From: Acidimicrobiaceae bacterium | Lineage (GTDB): Bacteria; Actinomycetota; Acidimicrobiia; Acidimicrobiales; UBA8190 | Length of the DNA stretch: 64,000 nt | Assembly: GCA_003151475.1 (NCBI GenBank) | Contig: PLXQ01000034.1 | Location: 183,537 to 247,536, forward strand | Direction of reading: 5' to 3' | Shown here: one piece after another, positions 8,496-18,393 of the stretch | How the letters are laid out: each line of letters starts with the position of its first letter | Numbering within the stretch: the stretch's first letter is position 1 | Made by a program: the position numbers and the translations under genes | The notes under the pieces: generated by a model | Told to the model about the DNA's origin: nothing | The model's input: the letters and a program-made list of their open reading frames with translations, nothing else | Database searches by the model: none

Positions 8496-8830
8496 GAAAA
8501 GTCCAGGTCAGGACGTTTTCCTGGTGTCTGTCGATTCGGCGAGCATCGGGATGGCACTCCTAACGACCCAGAAATGGCTCGTCGCAAGCGTCTGTGTTGG
8601 CTGGTGAAGCTCAGGCCGTCGGGACCTGAGTCAAGCCAGATGCGATTTAGCAGGTCAGTCAATGCGTCCTGACAGACCTTGCTCACGTTGATAATGATCC
8701 CCCGAACTCGAGCAAGGCGATGGCCAAGCTCTGGCGGGAGGTAGATATTGACCGGCGCCGAATCAGGTGTTCGTCGCCGGCGCTTCCAGGTTGGAGCATC
8801 CGGGCCCCACTCAGAATTCGGCGTTGACAA
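8459..8830 (-). CDS. Possible small ribbon-helix-helix protein
   Basis: The first 65 or so codons resemble an RHH/CcdA-like DNA-binding protein: a basic lead, then VNIYLPPELGHRLARVRG (the strand and first helix) and NVSKVCQDALTDLL (the second helix). The frame then runs antisense through the tRNA fragment and ends with LEGLEPPTF, a tail commonly produced when a frame is read backwards through a tRNA. The native protein may therefore be shorter or its end replaced by the insertion. No toxin partner is adjacent. It may be a regulator left at the chromosome/island junction. Confidence 0.4.
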   Translation of the reverse strand: MSTPNSEWGPDAPTWKRRRRTPDSAPVNIYLPPELGHRLARVRGIIINVSKVCQDALTDLLNRIWLDSGPDGLSFTSQHRRLRRAISGSLGVPSRCSPNRQTPGKRPDLDFSARLEGLEPPTF

Positions 8831-9144
8831 AGCCTCGGATCACCACCGGAACCGTCGCATCCAAGCCACCGCACTGCGGTGTCAATGGATCTCGGGGATC
8901 CCTTATGGAATGACCTGTCGATGCCATGGTCGCCACGACATCGCGGACTGGTTTCCCGACCTGCGAGCGGTACAGCGCCATCGCCTCGGCACGATGTGTG
9001 CGCCCCGCCCAAGTCTGATTGTCGGTGAGCGTTACAACCGCGTAAACCCGCTACGGCCATTCTCGTTAAGTCTCCCGGGCTATGGTGGCGTCGTTGGAGC
9101 CCCAGCCCCCGGCCCTGAGACGAGTACCCGTCACGGAGGCAAGC
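8831..9144. other. No gene recognised
   Basis: About 310 bases between the possible RHH gene and the zinc-ribbon gene. Frames in both directions are open for up to 125 codons but have no recognisable domain and no ribosome binding site. I see no RNA gene or clear hairpin. Confidence 0.5.
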
Positions 9145-9522
9145 GTGAAGCTGGAACTAGACCAACAAGGACACATACGTCCTGACCCCCGGTTTATGCC
9201 GGTTGCAGAGTTGGGCGACACCGCCAGTGATCGAGCACGGAAATATCGGCTCGCTCAGGCAGCGACGTTGATTCAAGCCGCCGAAGGCGGTGACCCGCTG
9301 GCAGAGGACTACGGCGCCCGGCTGGAGCAGGGAACTTCAGTAATGGACCTCTTGAGTACCGCCAGTCGGTGCCCCAAATGCAGTGGGGACGCCTCCTTCC
9401 GATTCCACCAGATCGGCTTGAACTGTTCCGGCATGACCGGACCGCACACACACCACAAATGCGAGGACTGTGGCTTCAGTTGGGGTGAGCCCGCCAATGG
9501 GCGTAACACAGAGCCGGTCTAG
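9145..9522 (+). CDS. Small zinc-ribbon protein of unknown function
   Basis: This 125-residue protein is not recognised as a named family. The C-terminal half carries a zinc-ribbon pattern, CPKC near residue 75 and CEDC near residue 107, separated by about 30 residues. The N-terminal half is helical with an alanine-rich segment (YRLAQAATLIQAAEGGDP). The GTG at 9145 is preferred because GGAGG lies seven bases upstream, whereas the longer frame from 9082 has no such site. It lies 200 bases upstream of phosphoketolase on the same strand, so it could be a small regulator or accessory protein of that cluster, which is inference. Confidence 0.6.
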   Translation: MKLELDQQGHIRPDPRFMPVAELGDTASDRARKYRLAQAATLIQAAEGGDPLAEDYGARLEQGTSVMDLLSTASRCPKCSGDASFRFHQIGLNCSGMTGPHTHHKCEDCGFSWGEPANGRNTEPV

Positions 9523-9721
9523 GCCCCGGTCATGAGTTTCTTCGTGATGACGACGCGACGTAGCGGTGAAGATCTAGAGCACAATTGCCGCTACGCGCCC
9601 GAAAACCTGATTGCGACCGAAGCGCCGCTACCTGAACGAGGAGGGTCTCGTCCCGTTGCTACTGGCGGCGGCAGCTCCGGTGGCAGCAGCCTGTTTCACC
9701 AACCCCGGCAGGAGGCTCACC

Positions 9722-12100
9722 ATGGGTGACACGCTACGACTGAGTGGCCCAGGGCCGCTTGACGTCGATGAGCTCTCGATGATCGACGCTTACTGGCGAG
9801 CGGCGAACTACTGCTCGGTTGGGCAGATCTACCTGCTGGACAACCCGTTGCTTACCGAATCGCTACAGCCCGGACATATCAAACCCCGACTGCTCGGCCA
9901 CTTCGGCACTACGCCAGGGTTGAATCTGATCTACGTCCATCTCAACCGTGTGATCAAGAGCCGAGACCTCAACCTGATCTATGTGATCGGCCCTGGGCAT
10001 GGTGGTCCGGGCATCGTGGCGAACGCCTACCTCGAGGGCACCTATAGCGAGGTCTATCCCCATATCGGTCAAGACGCGGAGGGGCTCCGTCGGCTGTTCC
10101 GTCAGTTCTCGTTTCCCGGTGGGATTCCCAGCCACGTCGCGCCCGAAACTCCTGGGTCGATCCACGAAGGTGGGGAACTCGGCTACTCGCTCGTTCACGC
10201 CTACGGCGCAGCGCTCGACAACCCGGACCTGGTGGTCGCTTGTGTCATCGGCGATGGTGAGGCCGAGACGGGGCCGCTGGCGGCGAGCTGGCACTCGAAC
10301 AAGTTCCTCGACCCCGTGGGTGATGGCGCCGTGCTGCCCATTCTTCATCTCAACGGCTACAAGATCGCCAACCCAACGGTACTGGCTCGGATCGGTGATG
10401 CCGAGCTGACCTGCCTGCTCCAGGGCTACGGGCATCGCCCGATTTTCGTCGTCGGCGACGAGCCCTCGGATGTGCACCGACAGCTGGCCGCCGCGTTCGA
10501 CGACGCCTTCGACGACATCGCCCGGATACAGCAAAAGGCGCGCCGCGATGGCGATCGCTCTCGTCCGGTCTGGCCGATGATCGTGCTGCGGACACCGAAG
10601 GGCTGGACAGGACCGAAGGAGGTGGACGGCGTACCCATCGAGGGGACGTTCCGGGCCCATCAGTTGCCCGTCACCGAAGTAAGGACGAACCCCGGCCACC
10701 TCAAGGTGCTCGATGCATGGATGCGGAGCTACCGACCCGACGAGCTGTTCGACGAATCGGGGCGCCTCCGGGCGGATCTCGCCGCACTGCCACCGACAGG
10801 AGCCCGGCGGATGAGTGCGAACCCCCACGCCAACGGCGGGCTGCTGCTGCACGATTTGGAGCTGCCCGACTTCCGTCGGTACGCCGTGGCGGTTGACACG
10901 CCGGGGGTTGAATCCGTCGAGCCGACGAGAGTGGTCGGCGGTTTCCTTCGTGACGTGATCAGGGCGAATCCCACCTCCTTCCGGATCGTCGGACCCGACG
11001 AGACGCTCTCCAACCGGCTCTCTGCGGTATTCGAGGCGACCAACCGAGTGTGGGAGGCCGAGACACTTCCGGGGGACGAGTTTCTCGCGCACCACGGCCG
11101 GGTCATGGAGGTCCTCAGTGAACATCTCTGTCAGGGCTGGCTCGAGGGCTATCTCCTGACCGGTAGACATGGGATCTTCAACTCCTACGAAGCGTTCATC
11201 CCGATCGTCGACTCCATGGTCAACCAGCACGCTAAGTGGCTCGAGACCACGCGGGAAATCCCTTGGCGTCGTCCCATAGCGTCACTCAACTACTTGCTGT
11301 CCAGCCACGTCTGGCGCCAGGACCACAACGGCTTCTCGCACCAGGATCCTGGGTTCATCGACCATGTCGTGAACAAGAAACCCGAGGTAGTGCGGGTCTA
11401 CCTGCCGCCGGACGCAAACAGTCTCCTGTCCGTCGCCGACCACTGCCTACGAAGTCGGAACTACGTCAACCTGATCGTCGCCGGAAAGCAGCCGGCACTC
11501 AACTACCTGAGCATGGGTGAGGCAATACTGCACTGCACAAGAGGCCTCGGCATCTTCGAGTGGGCGAGCAGCGATGGTGACGATCTACCGGACGTCGTGT
11601 TGGCCTGTGCGGGGGACATCCCGACCCTCGAAACACTCGCTGCCACGGCGATGATCCGCCAGTATTTCCCCGACCTCAAGGTCCGTGTCATCAACGTCGT
11701 CGATTTGATGCGCCTGGAGCCGGATACTGAACATCCCCACGGCCTGCCGGACCTCCAGTTCGACGCGTTGTTCACCAGCGATCGTCCCGTGATCTTCGCC
11801 TATCACGGCTACCCATGGCTCATCCATCGCCTCACCTACCGGCGCGCCAATCACCACAACATTCACGTGCGCGGCTACAAGGAGGAGGGCACCACCACCA
11901 CACCCTTCGACATGGTGATGCTCAACGATATCGACCGCTTCCACCTGGTTATTGACGTGATCGATCGGGTGCCGACACTTGCCGGGCGGTCGGCGCACGT
12001 GCGCCAGGAAATGGAGGATGCACGCATGCGAGCCCGTGCGTACACCCGTGAGCACGGTGACGATCCGCCCGAGATCACCGGCTGGACCTGGCCCCGGTAG
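9722..12100 (+). CDS. xfp: D-xylulose-5-phosphate/fructose-6-phosphate phosphoketolase
   Basis: This 792-residue thiamine-diphosphate enzyme, of normal family length, splits xylulose-5-P or fructose-6-P with phosphate into acetyl phosphate plus glyceraldehyde-3-P or erythrose-4-P. Typical signatures are GPGHGGPG near residue 88, the ThDP/Mg motif [19 protein letters not shown] near residues 177-195, TPKGWTGPK near residue 290, and the C-terminal [13 protein letters not shown] and [18 protein letters not shown] segments. The ATG at 9722 has GGAGG about nine bases upstream. Acetate kinase follows after 10 bases, so acetyl phosphate can be turned directly into acetate and ATP. Confidence 0.95.
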   Translation: MGDTLRLSGPGPLDVDELSMIDAYWRAANYCSVGQIYLLDNPLLTESLQPGHIKPRLLGHFGTTPGLNLIYVHLNRVIKSRDLNLIYVIGPGHGGPGIVANAYLEGTYSEVYPHIGQDAEGLRRLFRQFSFPGGIPSHVAPETPGSIHEGGELGYSLVHAYGAALDNPDLVVACVIGDGEAETGPLAASWHSNKFLDPVGDGAVLPILHLNGYKIANPTVLARIGDAELTCLLQGYGHRPIFVVGDEPSDVHRQLAAAFDDAFDDIARIQQKARRDGDRSRPVWPMIVLRTPKGWTGPKEVDGVPIEGTFRAHQLPVTEVRTNPGHLKVLDAWMRSYRPDELFDESGRLRADLAALPPTGARRMSANPHANGGLLLHDLELPDFRRYAVAVDTPGVESVEPTRVVGGFLRDVIRANPTSFRIVGPDETLSNRLSAVFEATNRVWEAETLPGDEFLAHHGRVMEVLSEHLCQGWLEGYLLTGRHGIFNSYEAFIPIVDSMVNQHAKWLETTREIPWRRPIASLNYLLSSHVWRQDHNGFSHQDPGFIDHVVNKKPEVVRVYLPPDANSLLSVADHCLRSRNYVNLIVAGKQPALNYLSMGEAILHCTRGLGIFEWASSDGDDLPDVVLACAGDIPTLETLAATAMIRQYFPDLKVRVINVVDLMRLEPDTEHPHGLPDLQFDALFTSDRPVIFAYHGYPWLIHRLTYRRANHHNIHVRGYKEEGTTTTPFDMVMLNDIDRFHLVIDVIDRVPTLAGRSAHVRQEMEDARMRARAYTREHGDDPPEITGWTWPR

Positions 12101-12110
12101 GTTTCGGCCA

Positions 12111-13223
12111 ATGCGCGTGCTCGTCGTCAACGTCGGTTCCTCGAACCTGAAGCTTCGACTTCTCGGCGCCGACGACACGGTCTTGTTCGCCGAGGATATT
12201 CAGGCTCACCAGGGGCACTTTGATCCGGATTTGGTCAGAGCGGCGGTCATGGGAATCGCTGACAGGGTCGATGCCGTCGGTCACCGAGTCGTGCATGGAG
12301 GCACGATGTTCACGACTGCGGTAGTGATCGACGACCCCGTAGAGCAGGCCCTCCGTCAGCTGAGCGACCTCGCCCCGCTGCACCAGTCGAAATCGCTGGC
12401 TGGTATCGACGCGGTGGGTGGCCTCCTGCCGGATGCTCCCTCTGTCGCCTGCTTTGACACGGCCTTCCATGCGACGATGCCGGAGGTGGCTGCCACATAC
12501 GCCGTTCCCACAGAGTGGCGGGAGCGACTCGGCGTGCGCCGCTATGGATTCCACGGTCTGAGCCACGCCTATGCGAGCCGCCGAGCAGCAGAATTGCTTG
12601 GCCAACCGCTCGAGCAGTTACGCATTGTGACGTGCCATCTCGGTGCCGGCGCATCGCTCGCCGCGGTGCGGGCCGGGATATCAGTCGAGACAACCATGGG
12701 CTTCACTCCGCTCGAGGGCCTTGTCATGGCCACCCGATCGGGAACCGTCGACCCAGGGGTGGTGACGTGGCTTGTGCAACACGCCGGGATGACCATCGAT
12801 CAGGTGGCCGACGCGCTCGAGCACGCCTCCGGTCTTCTTGCACTGGCGGGAACCTCGGACATGGTGGAAGTCGAAGCGGGTGCCGCACGCGGCGAGGCCG
12901 GTCCTCGGCTGGCAATTGGGCTTTACGTCCACCGGCTGCGCGCCGGAGTCGCGTCAATGGCGAGTGCCATGGACGGCCTCGACGTCCTTGTGTTCACCGG
13001 AGGCGTCGGAGAAAACGCCTCCGCGGTCCGCGCCGAGGCGGTGGATGGGCTCGGCTTCCTCGGGGCAGGGATCGATGGACCCGCCAACGCCTCAGTCGTG
13101 CCCGATGCCGACATCACAGCGTCCGGTTCGAAAGTGCGTACCTTGGTCGTCAAGGCACGTGAGGATTTACAGATCGCCACCGAGGTCCGGTCATTGTTGA
13201 CAGGACGCTCACCTGTTTTCTGA
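12111..13223 (+). CDS. ackA: Acetate kinase
   Basis: This 370-residue kinase interconverts acetyl phosphate plus ADP and acetate plus ATP. It shows the ASKHA features of AckA: VNVGSSNLKLRLL at the N terminus, GHRVVHGG, the substrate loop FDTAFHATMPEVAATYAVP, RRYGFHGLSHAYAS, HLGAGASLAAV, and GFTPLEGLVMATRSG near the middle, then FTGGVGENA towards the end. It is slightly shorter than the usual 390-400 residues. It begins 10 bases after the phosphoketolase stop and forms with it a two-gene phosphoketolase bypass that yields ATP without pyruvate, useful under low oxygen. Confidence 0.95.
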   Translation: MRVLVVNVGSSNLKLRLLGADDTVLFAEDIQAHQGHFDPDLVRAAVMGIADRVDAVGHRVVHGGTMFTTAVVIDDPVEQALRQLSDLAPLHQSKSLAGIDAVGGLLPDAPSVACFDTAFHATMPEVAATYAVPTEWRERLGVRRYGFHGLSHAYASRRAAELLGQPLEQLRIVTCHLGAGASLAAVRAGISVETTMGFTPLEGLVMATRSGTVDPGVVTWLVQHAGMTIDQVADALEHASGLLALAGTSDMVEVEAGAARGEAGPRLAIGLYVHRLRAGVASMASAMDGLDVLVFTGGVGENASAVRAEAVDGLGFLGAGIDGPANASVVPDADITASGSKVRTLVVKAREDLQIATEVRSLLTGRSPVF

Positions 13224-13280
13224 ACAACCGTGAGCTCTCTCCATAGGAGAAACGCCGGCCCCTGTTCACCCACCCCGGTG

Positions 13281-14033
13281 TTAGGTCGCGGCCATGAGCA
13301 GGATCGGGATCGGACTCCTGTCGAGGATCTCGCGGGCCACGGCACCTCGGTTGGGATCGTCCGTCTGAGGCCAGCCCACGGCCACCAGTTCAGCCTGCGT
13401 CGACTCGATAGCGCGGAGCACCTCCACAGCGGGAACCCCTATGCGGAGCTCCAGCCGCATCTGCGGTGCACCGATCAAGTGTCGAGCAAAAAACTCTTGC
13501 GCGTAGGCCTCGGTCTCATGCTGCACCTGGTCCGAGAAACTGGGAATGGAGTCTTCGTCTTGGACGTGGACCACGACGATCTCAAGGCCGGCACGAGCAG
13601 AAATCTCGATACTCCGCCGAAGGACTCGAGCTTTTCCGGGGGTGCCCTTCATGGCCACCAAGGCCGTATGCAATTGTTCCGGAGGATGAGAGCCGGGAGG
13701 GACCACAACAAGAGGTTTGGTGGTTTGACCCGCCAAGATCATGGCCAGATGCCCCGCTGGGTGAGGACCGCTGGAGCTGTCGCGAGCTCCGAGGACGACG
13801 GCGAGGACGTCCTCCTCGGCCGCCACCGATGAGAGCACCTCGATCGGTTCACCGGAAAGCGTGCGCATCGGCGCGTCAGTAGCCTGGGCAACAGCTGGTA
13901 CCTCCTCATTTTCGTCTTCGACGACGTGCAGGACCTCCAGCGATGCGCCCAGGGCGACGGCGACGGCCCGGCCCATGGCCAGCACGGGCCGCATGGCGGC
14001 CGAACTGTCGACAGCAGCGATGACCTTGCTCAT
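13281..14033 (-). CDS. Universal stress protein, two Usp domains
   Basis: This 250-residue protein has two Usp folds. The first starts MSKVIAAVDSSAAM; the second starts near residue 118 (LHTALVAMKGTPGKARVLRRSIEIS) and ends in ILDRSPIPILLM. Usp proteins bind ATP or act as stress effectors in many actinobacteria, and tandem forms are common in hypoxia regulons. The ATG at 14033 overlaps the GH65 stop by four bases (ATGA), so it is the last gene of a minus-strand operon with the HAD, PPOX and GH65 genes. The longer frame upstream lies inside the GH65 gene. It converges with ackA. Confidence 0.85.
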   Translation of the reverse strand: MSKVIAAVDSSAAMRPVLAMGRAVAVALGASLEVLHVVEDENEEVPAVAQATDAPMRTLSGEPIEVLSSVAAEEDVLAVVLGARDSSSGPHPAGHLAMILAGQTTKPLVVVPPGSHPPEQLHTALVAMKGTPGKARVLRRSIEISARAGLEIVVVHVQDEDSIPSFSDQVQHETEAYAQEFFARHLIGAPQMRLELRIGVPAVEVLRAIESTQAELVAVGWPQTDDPNRGAVAREILDRSPIPILLMAAT

Positions 14034-16768
14034 GTGACCGGCTCCCAATGCGGGCCTTGGCGACGAAGCTCCAACGGGCCGGGGCCGGCGCTGAACGGTG
14101 TACCGCCGACCACGACAGCGGTGCTCCGATCGGCGTGGATCGAGAGGTAGGAGTGCTCGACGCGGAGGTGCACCTTGCTGCCACGGAACCGCACACGTAG
14201 CTCGAGGCTCGACCACGAGGGGGGCAGGACCGGGTCTACGTGGAGCATCCCGGCCCGGGGCCGGAGTCCGGCGAAGCCAAAGGCCAGTGCCTGCCAGAGT
14301 CCGCCCATGGTGGCGAGATGAAGGCCGCCGGCGGTGGACCCGGTCAGATCGTCGAGGTCCATGCGGGCGGCGAGACGCAGCGCCTCCAGGGCCTTGTCGA
14401 AGTCCCGCGCCCGCGCTAGGAGCGAGGCGTGCGTCGCCGGGGACAGAGAGCTGCCGTGGGCGGTGCGAGGCTCGTAGAAACGGAGGTTGGGCTCGAGGCT
14501 GCCGGGCACCACCTCGTCGGGGACGAGATGGTGGAGCAGCAGGACATCGGCCTGTTTGATGACTTGCGCCCCCGCCACACGCTCGGCTCCGAGCAGCAGA
14601 TCAGCCGCAATGGGACGGCGCGGTGCCACCTCTTCGATGATCAACGGCTCGAGCCGCCCGAAGCCGGCGAATTGCTCGTAGATGCCCGTGTCGGGGTCGT
14701 AGCCGTCGACCAGGGCGTCGGCGAGTTCGAGCCAGTGCCGTTGCTCGTCGCCGTCCACTCCGTCGATACCGTCGGCTTCCGCGGCGCGTCGTAAGTTCCA
14801 GCGGGCCATCACGTTCGTGTAGGCGTTGTCATCAACCCGCTCGTGGTACTCATCGGGCCCGATGACGCCATTGATGTGGGCGCTGTCGTCAGGCTCGAGG
14901 TGGATCCTCGACGCCCAGTACCGAGCCGTCTCGACCAGGATCCGGCGACCCGGCCCGAGGGCGAATTCGTCGTCGCCGGACCAGTCCACGTAGCAGCACG
15001 CCGCCCAGGACACATCGGCGACGATGTGCTCTTCGAGCTGGCCGGTGAGGATAGGAATGATCCGACCAGACCGGTCCCGGGCGCTCGTCGGTGTGACGTC
15101 GTCACCGGTGCGGGCCGATTCCCAGGGGAATCGAGCCCCTGAGCGACCGGCGGCGCGAGCCGCATTCATGGCGGCCGGAAGCCTGCGCAGGCGGTACTCC
15201 AGCATGGCTCGAGCCGACGCCGGATGAGTGGCGGCCAGGAAGGGAAGGACGAAGACGTCGGCGTCCCAAAAGACGTGTCCGCTATAGCCGGTCCCTGTCA
15301 GGCCCCGGGCCCCCACAGCGGCCTCTCCTGCGTCGGAAGCCGACGCCATCAGGTGGAAGAGAGCGAAGCGGATCGCAAGCTGCAACTCATCATCGCCTTC
15401 CACCACGATATCGGCGTCCTCCCATCGCCGGGCCCAGGCCCGACGGTGCTGTCCCAGCAGTTGATCGAAGCCGGTGCTACCAGCACGATCGAGGGCGTCG
15501 ACGGTCGTGGCGGGATCGGGAAGGGTGTCAGAGTTGGACGCGTAGACGGCGACGCGATCAAGTGTGCTCGTGCCGACGAGACCGCGCCCGCGCCCGCGCG
15601 TGCGTCTCTGTGTGGCGGCGGCTGCGATCCCGCCGGTGGAAGCGGCCACACGAATCCACAAAGCGGTTCCGGACCTCCCCTGGTCGTGGACGGAGTCGTC
15701 AGCGGGCGGCCGCAGCGCGGGCCCGACCCGGAGCCCCGTCGGACAGCGAACCCGCAAGACCGACGTGGTCGGCTGGGCCAACGATGCGAACCGGACGCTC
15801 ACGACGTCACCCCCTTCGCCCTCCGCCAGCTCGCAAAGGACTCCAGTGCGCAGGTCGAGGACTCGTTGCAGTATTCCGGCGCCGGCGCCGGCGCCGGTGT
15901 CGAGCCCGTCAAGCTCGAAGACCCTGGGCCCGGTGAGTAGATGGGTGTCGGCTCCGTCCTCGTCGTAGACGCCTGTGGCGAGCACCCAAGGGTGTTGGCT
16001 TGGATTGGGTGCCAGGGTCGCACCGCTGGTCCCGACGTAGCCGTTGGCCAAAGCCAGCAGCGCCTCGTTGACGCGTTCGTGTTCGACGTCGAAGCCCTTG
16101 ACGACAATGGACCACCCTGACCTGGCCACAACCTCGGGCAGGGAGCGTCGACGCCGCCTTCGCAACTGATCGGCCAACACCTGGCGCAGACGTGCTGATC
16201 CTCCGGTGACGGACACGACGCCAGCCGGGGTTGACTCCCGGCCGGCGTTGAACTGAAGGGTCGTTACGTCGGCGCCGAGCACGGACGCCGACCGGTGGGT
16301 CAGCCCCGACAGCCCGTCGATCAAGAGCAAGACCTCCCGGGAGTCAACCCCGCGACGCCAGAGTTCCTCCAACGTGCCTATCGCGACGTCTCCGACGTCT
16401 CCGACGTCCTCGAGGGTGCGCGTCGAAGAGGTCAGATGGTGGAACCCGGTCTCGTCGATAACAGCAGCCTCGGAGCCGTATCTGTCGGCGAGCAGGAGGT
16501 CGGCCGCACCGGTTGTGGGCCACGCAAGTCGGGTGGAGAGTTCGTCGACGGTGAGCGGAGCAATCACACCGACAAGTGCTCCGACCCGGCCGAGTGCCCT
16601 GAGTGAATCCGCGGCCCTTGTCACAGCCTCCGGGGCGGCGCTCGACACGACGACCGCCTCGAAGCGCCGATCGAGACCCGGCGGCAACTCAGAGTGATGG
16701 CTCGAAGCGGGGGTCGCTGTTCCCGGGGAACTCTCGTCCGATCGGCGGACGGGCGGATGTCCGGTCAC
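14030..16768 (-). CDS. GH65-family glycoside phosphorylase-like protein with extra N-terminal domain
   Basis: This 912-residue protein has a GH65 core from about residue 217 (WSIVVKGFD) to the end. It shows GYSGHVFWDADVFVLPF near residue 497 and the catalytic acid Glu in IGPDEYHERVDDN near residue 636, so it probably phosphorolyses or hydrolyses an alpha-glucobiose such as trehalose, maltose or kojibiose. The N-terminal 200 residues look like a degenerate HAD/trehalose-phosphatase-like domain without a DxD nucleophile. M. tuberculosis OtsB1 (Rv2006) similarly joins HAD and GH65 parts. GC-rich repeats encode GDVGDV and GAGAGAG runs (15877-15898). The following HAD enzyme would use the beta-glucose-1-phosphate product. 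Confidence 0.85.
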   Translation of the reverse strand: MTGHPPVRRSDESSPGTATPASSHHSELPPGLDRRFEAVVVSSAAPEAVTRAADSLRALGRVGALVGVIAPLTVDELSTRLAWPTTGAADLLLADRYGSEAAVIDETGFHHLTSSTRTLEDVGDVGDVAIGTLEELWRRGVDSREVLLLIDGLSGLTHRSASVLGADVTTLQFNAGRESTPAGVVSVTGGSARLRQVLADQLRRRRRRSLPEVVARSGWSIVVKGFDVEHERVNEALLALANGYVGTSGATLAPNPSQHPWVLATGVYDEDGADTHLLTGPRVFELDGLDTGAGAGAGILQRVLDLRTGVLCELAEGEGGDVVSVRFASLAQPTTSVLRVRCPTGLRVGPALRPPADDSVHDQGRSGTALWIRVAASTGGIAAAATQRRTRGRGRGLVGTSTLDRVAVYASNSDTLPDPATTVDALDRAGSTGFDQLLGQHRRAWARRWEDADIVVEGDDELQLAIRFALFHLMASASDAGEAAVGARGLTGTGYSGHVFWDADVFVLPFLAATHPASARAMLEYRLRRLPAAMNAARAAGRSGARFPWESARTGDDVTPTSARDRSGRIIPILTGQLEEHIVADVSWAACCYVDWSGDDEFALGPGRRILVETARYWASRIHLEPDDSAHINGVIGPDEYHERVDDNAYTNVMARWNLRRAAEADGIDGVDGDEQRHWLELADALVDGYDPDTGIYEQFAGFGRLEPLIIEEVAPRRPIAADLLLGAERVAGAQVIKQADVLLLHHLVPDEVVPGSLEPNLRFYEPRTAHGSSLSPATHASLLARARDFDKALEALRLAARMDLDDLTGSTAGGLHLATMGGLWQALAFGFAGLRPRAGMLHVDPVLPPSWSSLELRVRFRGSKVHLRVEHSYLSIHADRSTAVVVGGTPFSAGPGPLELRRQGPHWEPVT

Positions 16769-17232
16769 ACAGGGGGGGCGGCGGATGAAGCTGCTTTGGC
16801 TCCGGGCACGTCTCGGGCGACGAGGCGGAACCGGCGCCCGGTGACTACGTCCGGGCGGATGACGAGTACTTCTTCGCCAGGTTCAGGGACCCAGGGCTGG
16901 GGCATCGCTCCGGCTTCGGGCCCGACGTCATTCGGAGCCACGACGGACGCCAGTCCGCGAACCAGGACACTCCACGCCAGGCCAACGTCAGGCTCCACCC
17001 GGTCGACCTCGAAGGCGACCAACGATCCGGGCGCCAAGTCCGACAGCCGACCCGGACCAATTCGAACCAGCACGCCGTCGTCGTGATACTTGAAGTTCAG
17101 CGGCACCACCAGGGGGGCCTGCCCATCGGCCACCGCCAGCCGACCGATGTGGTCATCCTTGGCCGCGAGCGCCAACAACCGTAAGCACTCAGGAGCCTGG
17201 AGTATTTCGGACCCGCGCTGGTCAATCCACAT
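16765..17232 (-). CDS. PPOX-class flavin/F420-binding split-barrel protein
   Basis: This 155-residue protein looks like the pyridoxamine-phosphate-oxidase-like split barrel. Markers are HIGRLAVADGQAPLVVPLNFKY near residues 30-50, VLVRIGPGRLSDLAPGS, and VAFEVDRVEP in the middle strand. Such proteins use FMN or F420 and are numerous in mycobacterial dormancy regulons. The Met at 17232 gives a family-like N terminus; the frame is open from 17283 and neither start has a strong ribosome binding site. The stop overlaps the GH65 start by four bases. The cofactor cannot be decided from the sequence. Confidence 0.72.
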   Translation of the reverse strand: MWIDQRGSEILQAPECLRLLALAAKDDHIGRLAVADGQAPLVVPLNFKYHDDGVLVRIGPGRLSDLAPGSLVAFEVDRVEPDVGLAWSVLVRGLASVVAPNDVGPEAGAMPQPWVPEPGEEVLVIRPDVVTGRRFRLVARDVPGAKAASSAAPPV

Positions 17233-17298
17233 GACTTCACTATGACGGGCTTGGAACAGGGAGAACAGGGCCTTTCGCCCCAATATGGCTCTGGGACT

Positions 17299-18102
17299 TC
17301 AGGGCGTTATGTAACTCTGCAGTTCGGCCAAGTCTGACACGACAAAGTCGGCCCCCGACCGGAGCAGTTCCGATGGCGTGGCGCCCCTGCTCACACCGAC
17401 GACCAGACCGAAGTTCCCCGCCCGACCGGAGGCGACCCCGGCCGGCGCGTCCTCCACCACGGCGGCGTGGCGAGGCTCGATGCCCAGCTTCTGGGCCGCG
17501 AAGAGGTACGTGTCGGGGGCAGGTTTGCCGGCCAGCTTGTACTCAGCGGTGACGTACCCGTCGACCTGCACGTCGAAAAGACCGGCGATTCCGGCCGCGT
17601 CGAGCACGGCCGCGCAGTTCTCGCTTGCTGAAACCACAGCCAGCTTTCGCCCGGCGGCCCTCAGAGCACGGACGAGCGTCACCGACCCGGGAAAAGCGGC
17701 GATACCGCCCTCCGAAAGCATCCGAAGCACCAACTCGTTCTTGCGCTGCCCAACGCCGTTCACACTCTCTTTCTCTGGCGAGTCGTCAGGTGTCCCTTCG
17801 GCGAAATGGATGCCGCGCGAGGTGAGGAAAGACCGGACACCGTCGAGGCGGGGTTTGCCGTCCACGAATCGCTCGTAGTCGGCAATCAGGTCGAAAGGGG
17901 TGAACGTCGTTCCCACCCCTGCCCGGCGAGCAAGCAGCTCGTCGAAGGTCTCCTTCCAGGCCGCGGCGTGAACGGAGGCGGTGTCGGTCAGCACCCCGTC
18001 GAGGTCGAAGAGCCAGGCCTCAAGCGCAGCCGCCCTGCCTAGTGACGCCGCGCCGGCCGTCACGTGCGCACCGCCGCTCGAACCACCCCAAAGCGCCGCC
18101 AC
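17299..18102 (-). CDS. HAD hydrolase, beta-phosphoglucomutase-like
   Basis: This 267-residue HAD protein has the nucleophile motif WLFDLDGVLTDTA near residues 30-42, a helical cap, the VVSAS motif II near residue 155, the K in KLAGKPAPDTY, and the acidic motif VVEDAPAGV near residue 217. The LDGV and EDAPAGV details fit the beta-PGM subgroup, which converts beta-glucose-1-phosphate to glucose-6-phosphate. It heads a minus-strand run with PPOX, GH65 and Usp genes, consistent with a phosphorolytic disaccharide pathway. The start is uncertain: GTG at 18102 or GTG at 18063, neither with a clear ribosome binding site. Confidence 0.85.
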   Translation of the reverse strand: MAALWGGSSGGAHVTAGAASLGRAAALEAWLFDLDGVLTDTASVHAAAWKETFDELLARRAGVGTTFTPFDLIADYERFVDGKPRLDGVRSFLTSRGIHFAEGTPDDSPEKESVNGVGQRKNELVLRMLSEGGIAAFPGSVTLVRALRAAGRKLAVVSASENCAAVLDAAGIAGLFDVQVDGYVTAEYKLAGKPAPDTYLFAAQKLGIEPRHAAVVEDAPAGVASGRAGNFGLVVGVSRGATPSELLRSGADFVVSDLAELQSYITP

Positions 18103-18182
18103 CCGATCAGCATGCTGCCGATCCTAAACATCCGAACAGAGCGATGTGCATGGATTTTGATCGTCGATTCAGACGAGATGAT

Positions 18183-18201
18183 CAACCGGAGTCGCCGGTT
18201 G
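18183..18201. repeat. Inverted repeat CAACCGG/CCGGTTG
   Basis: A perfect 7-bp inverted repeat with a 5-base loop (AGTCG) lies in the 290-base gap between the divergent HAD and hypothetical genes (18103-18393). It could be an operator. There is no T-run, so a terminator is unlikely. Nothing else was recognised in this gap. Confidence 0.35.
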
Positions 18202-18393
18202 GGCGAACCCAGACACCTGCTCTGAGAGCTCGCCGACAAGCTGACTTCCGCCGAGCTTTGTGAAGAAGGCCGAGCGTTTGAAGAAGTGAGTCCGTCTTTC
18301 AGAGGTAACCTTCCGGGAAAGGCGACCCTCCAACGGAGAGACGCCATCGATCTCGCCCCAGACCCCGGCGACGCTGAGAAAGTGGACGGCGTC

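Noticed and set aside
17291-17304. DosR box upstream of the PPOX gene
   Set aside because: GGGACTTCAGGG matches only one half of the consensus palindrome; the other half has three mismatches, and no copies precede the other cluster genes.
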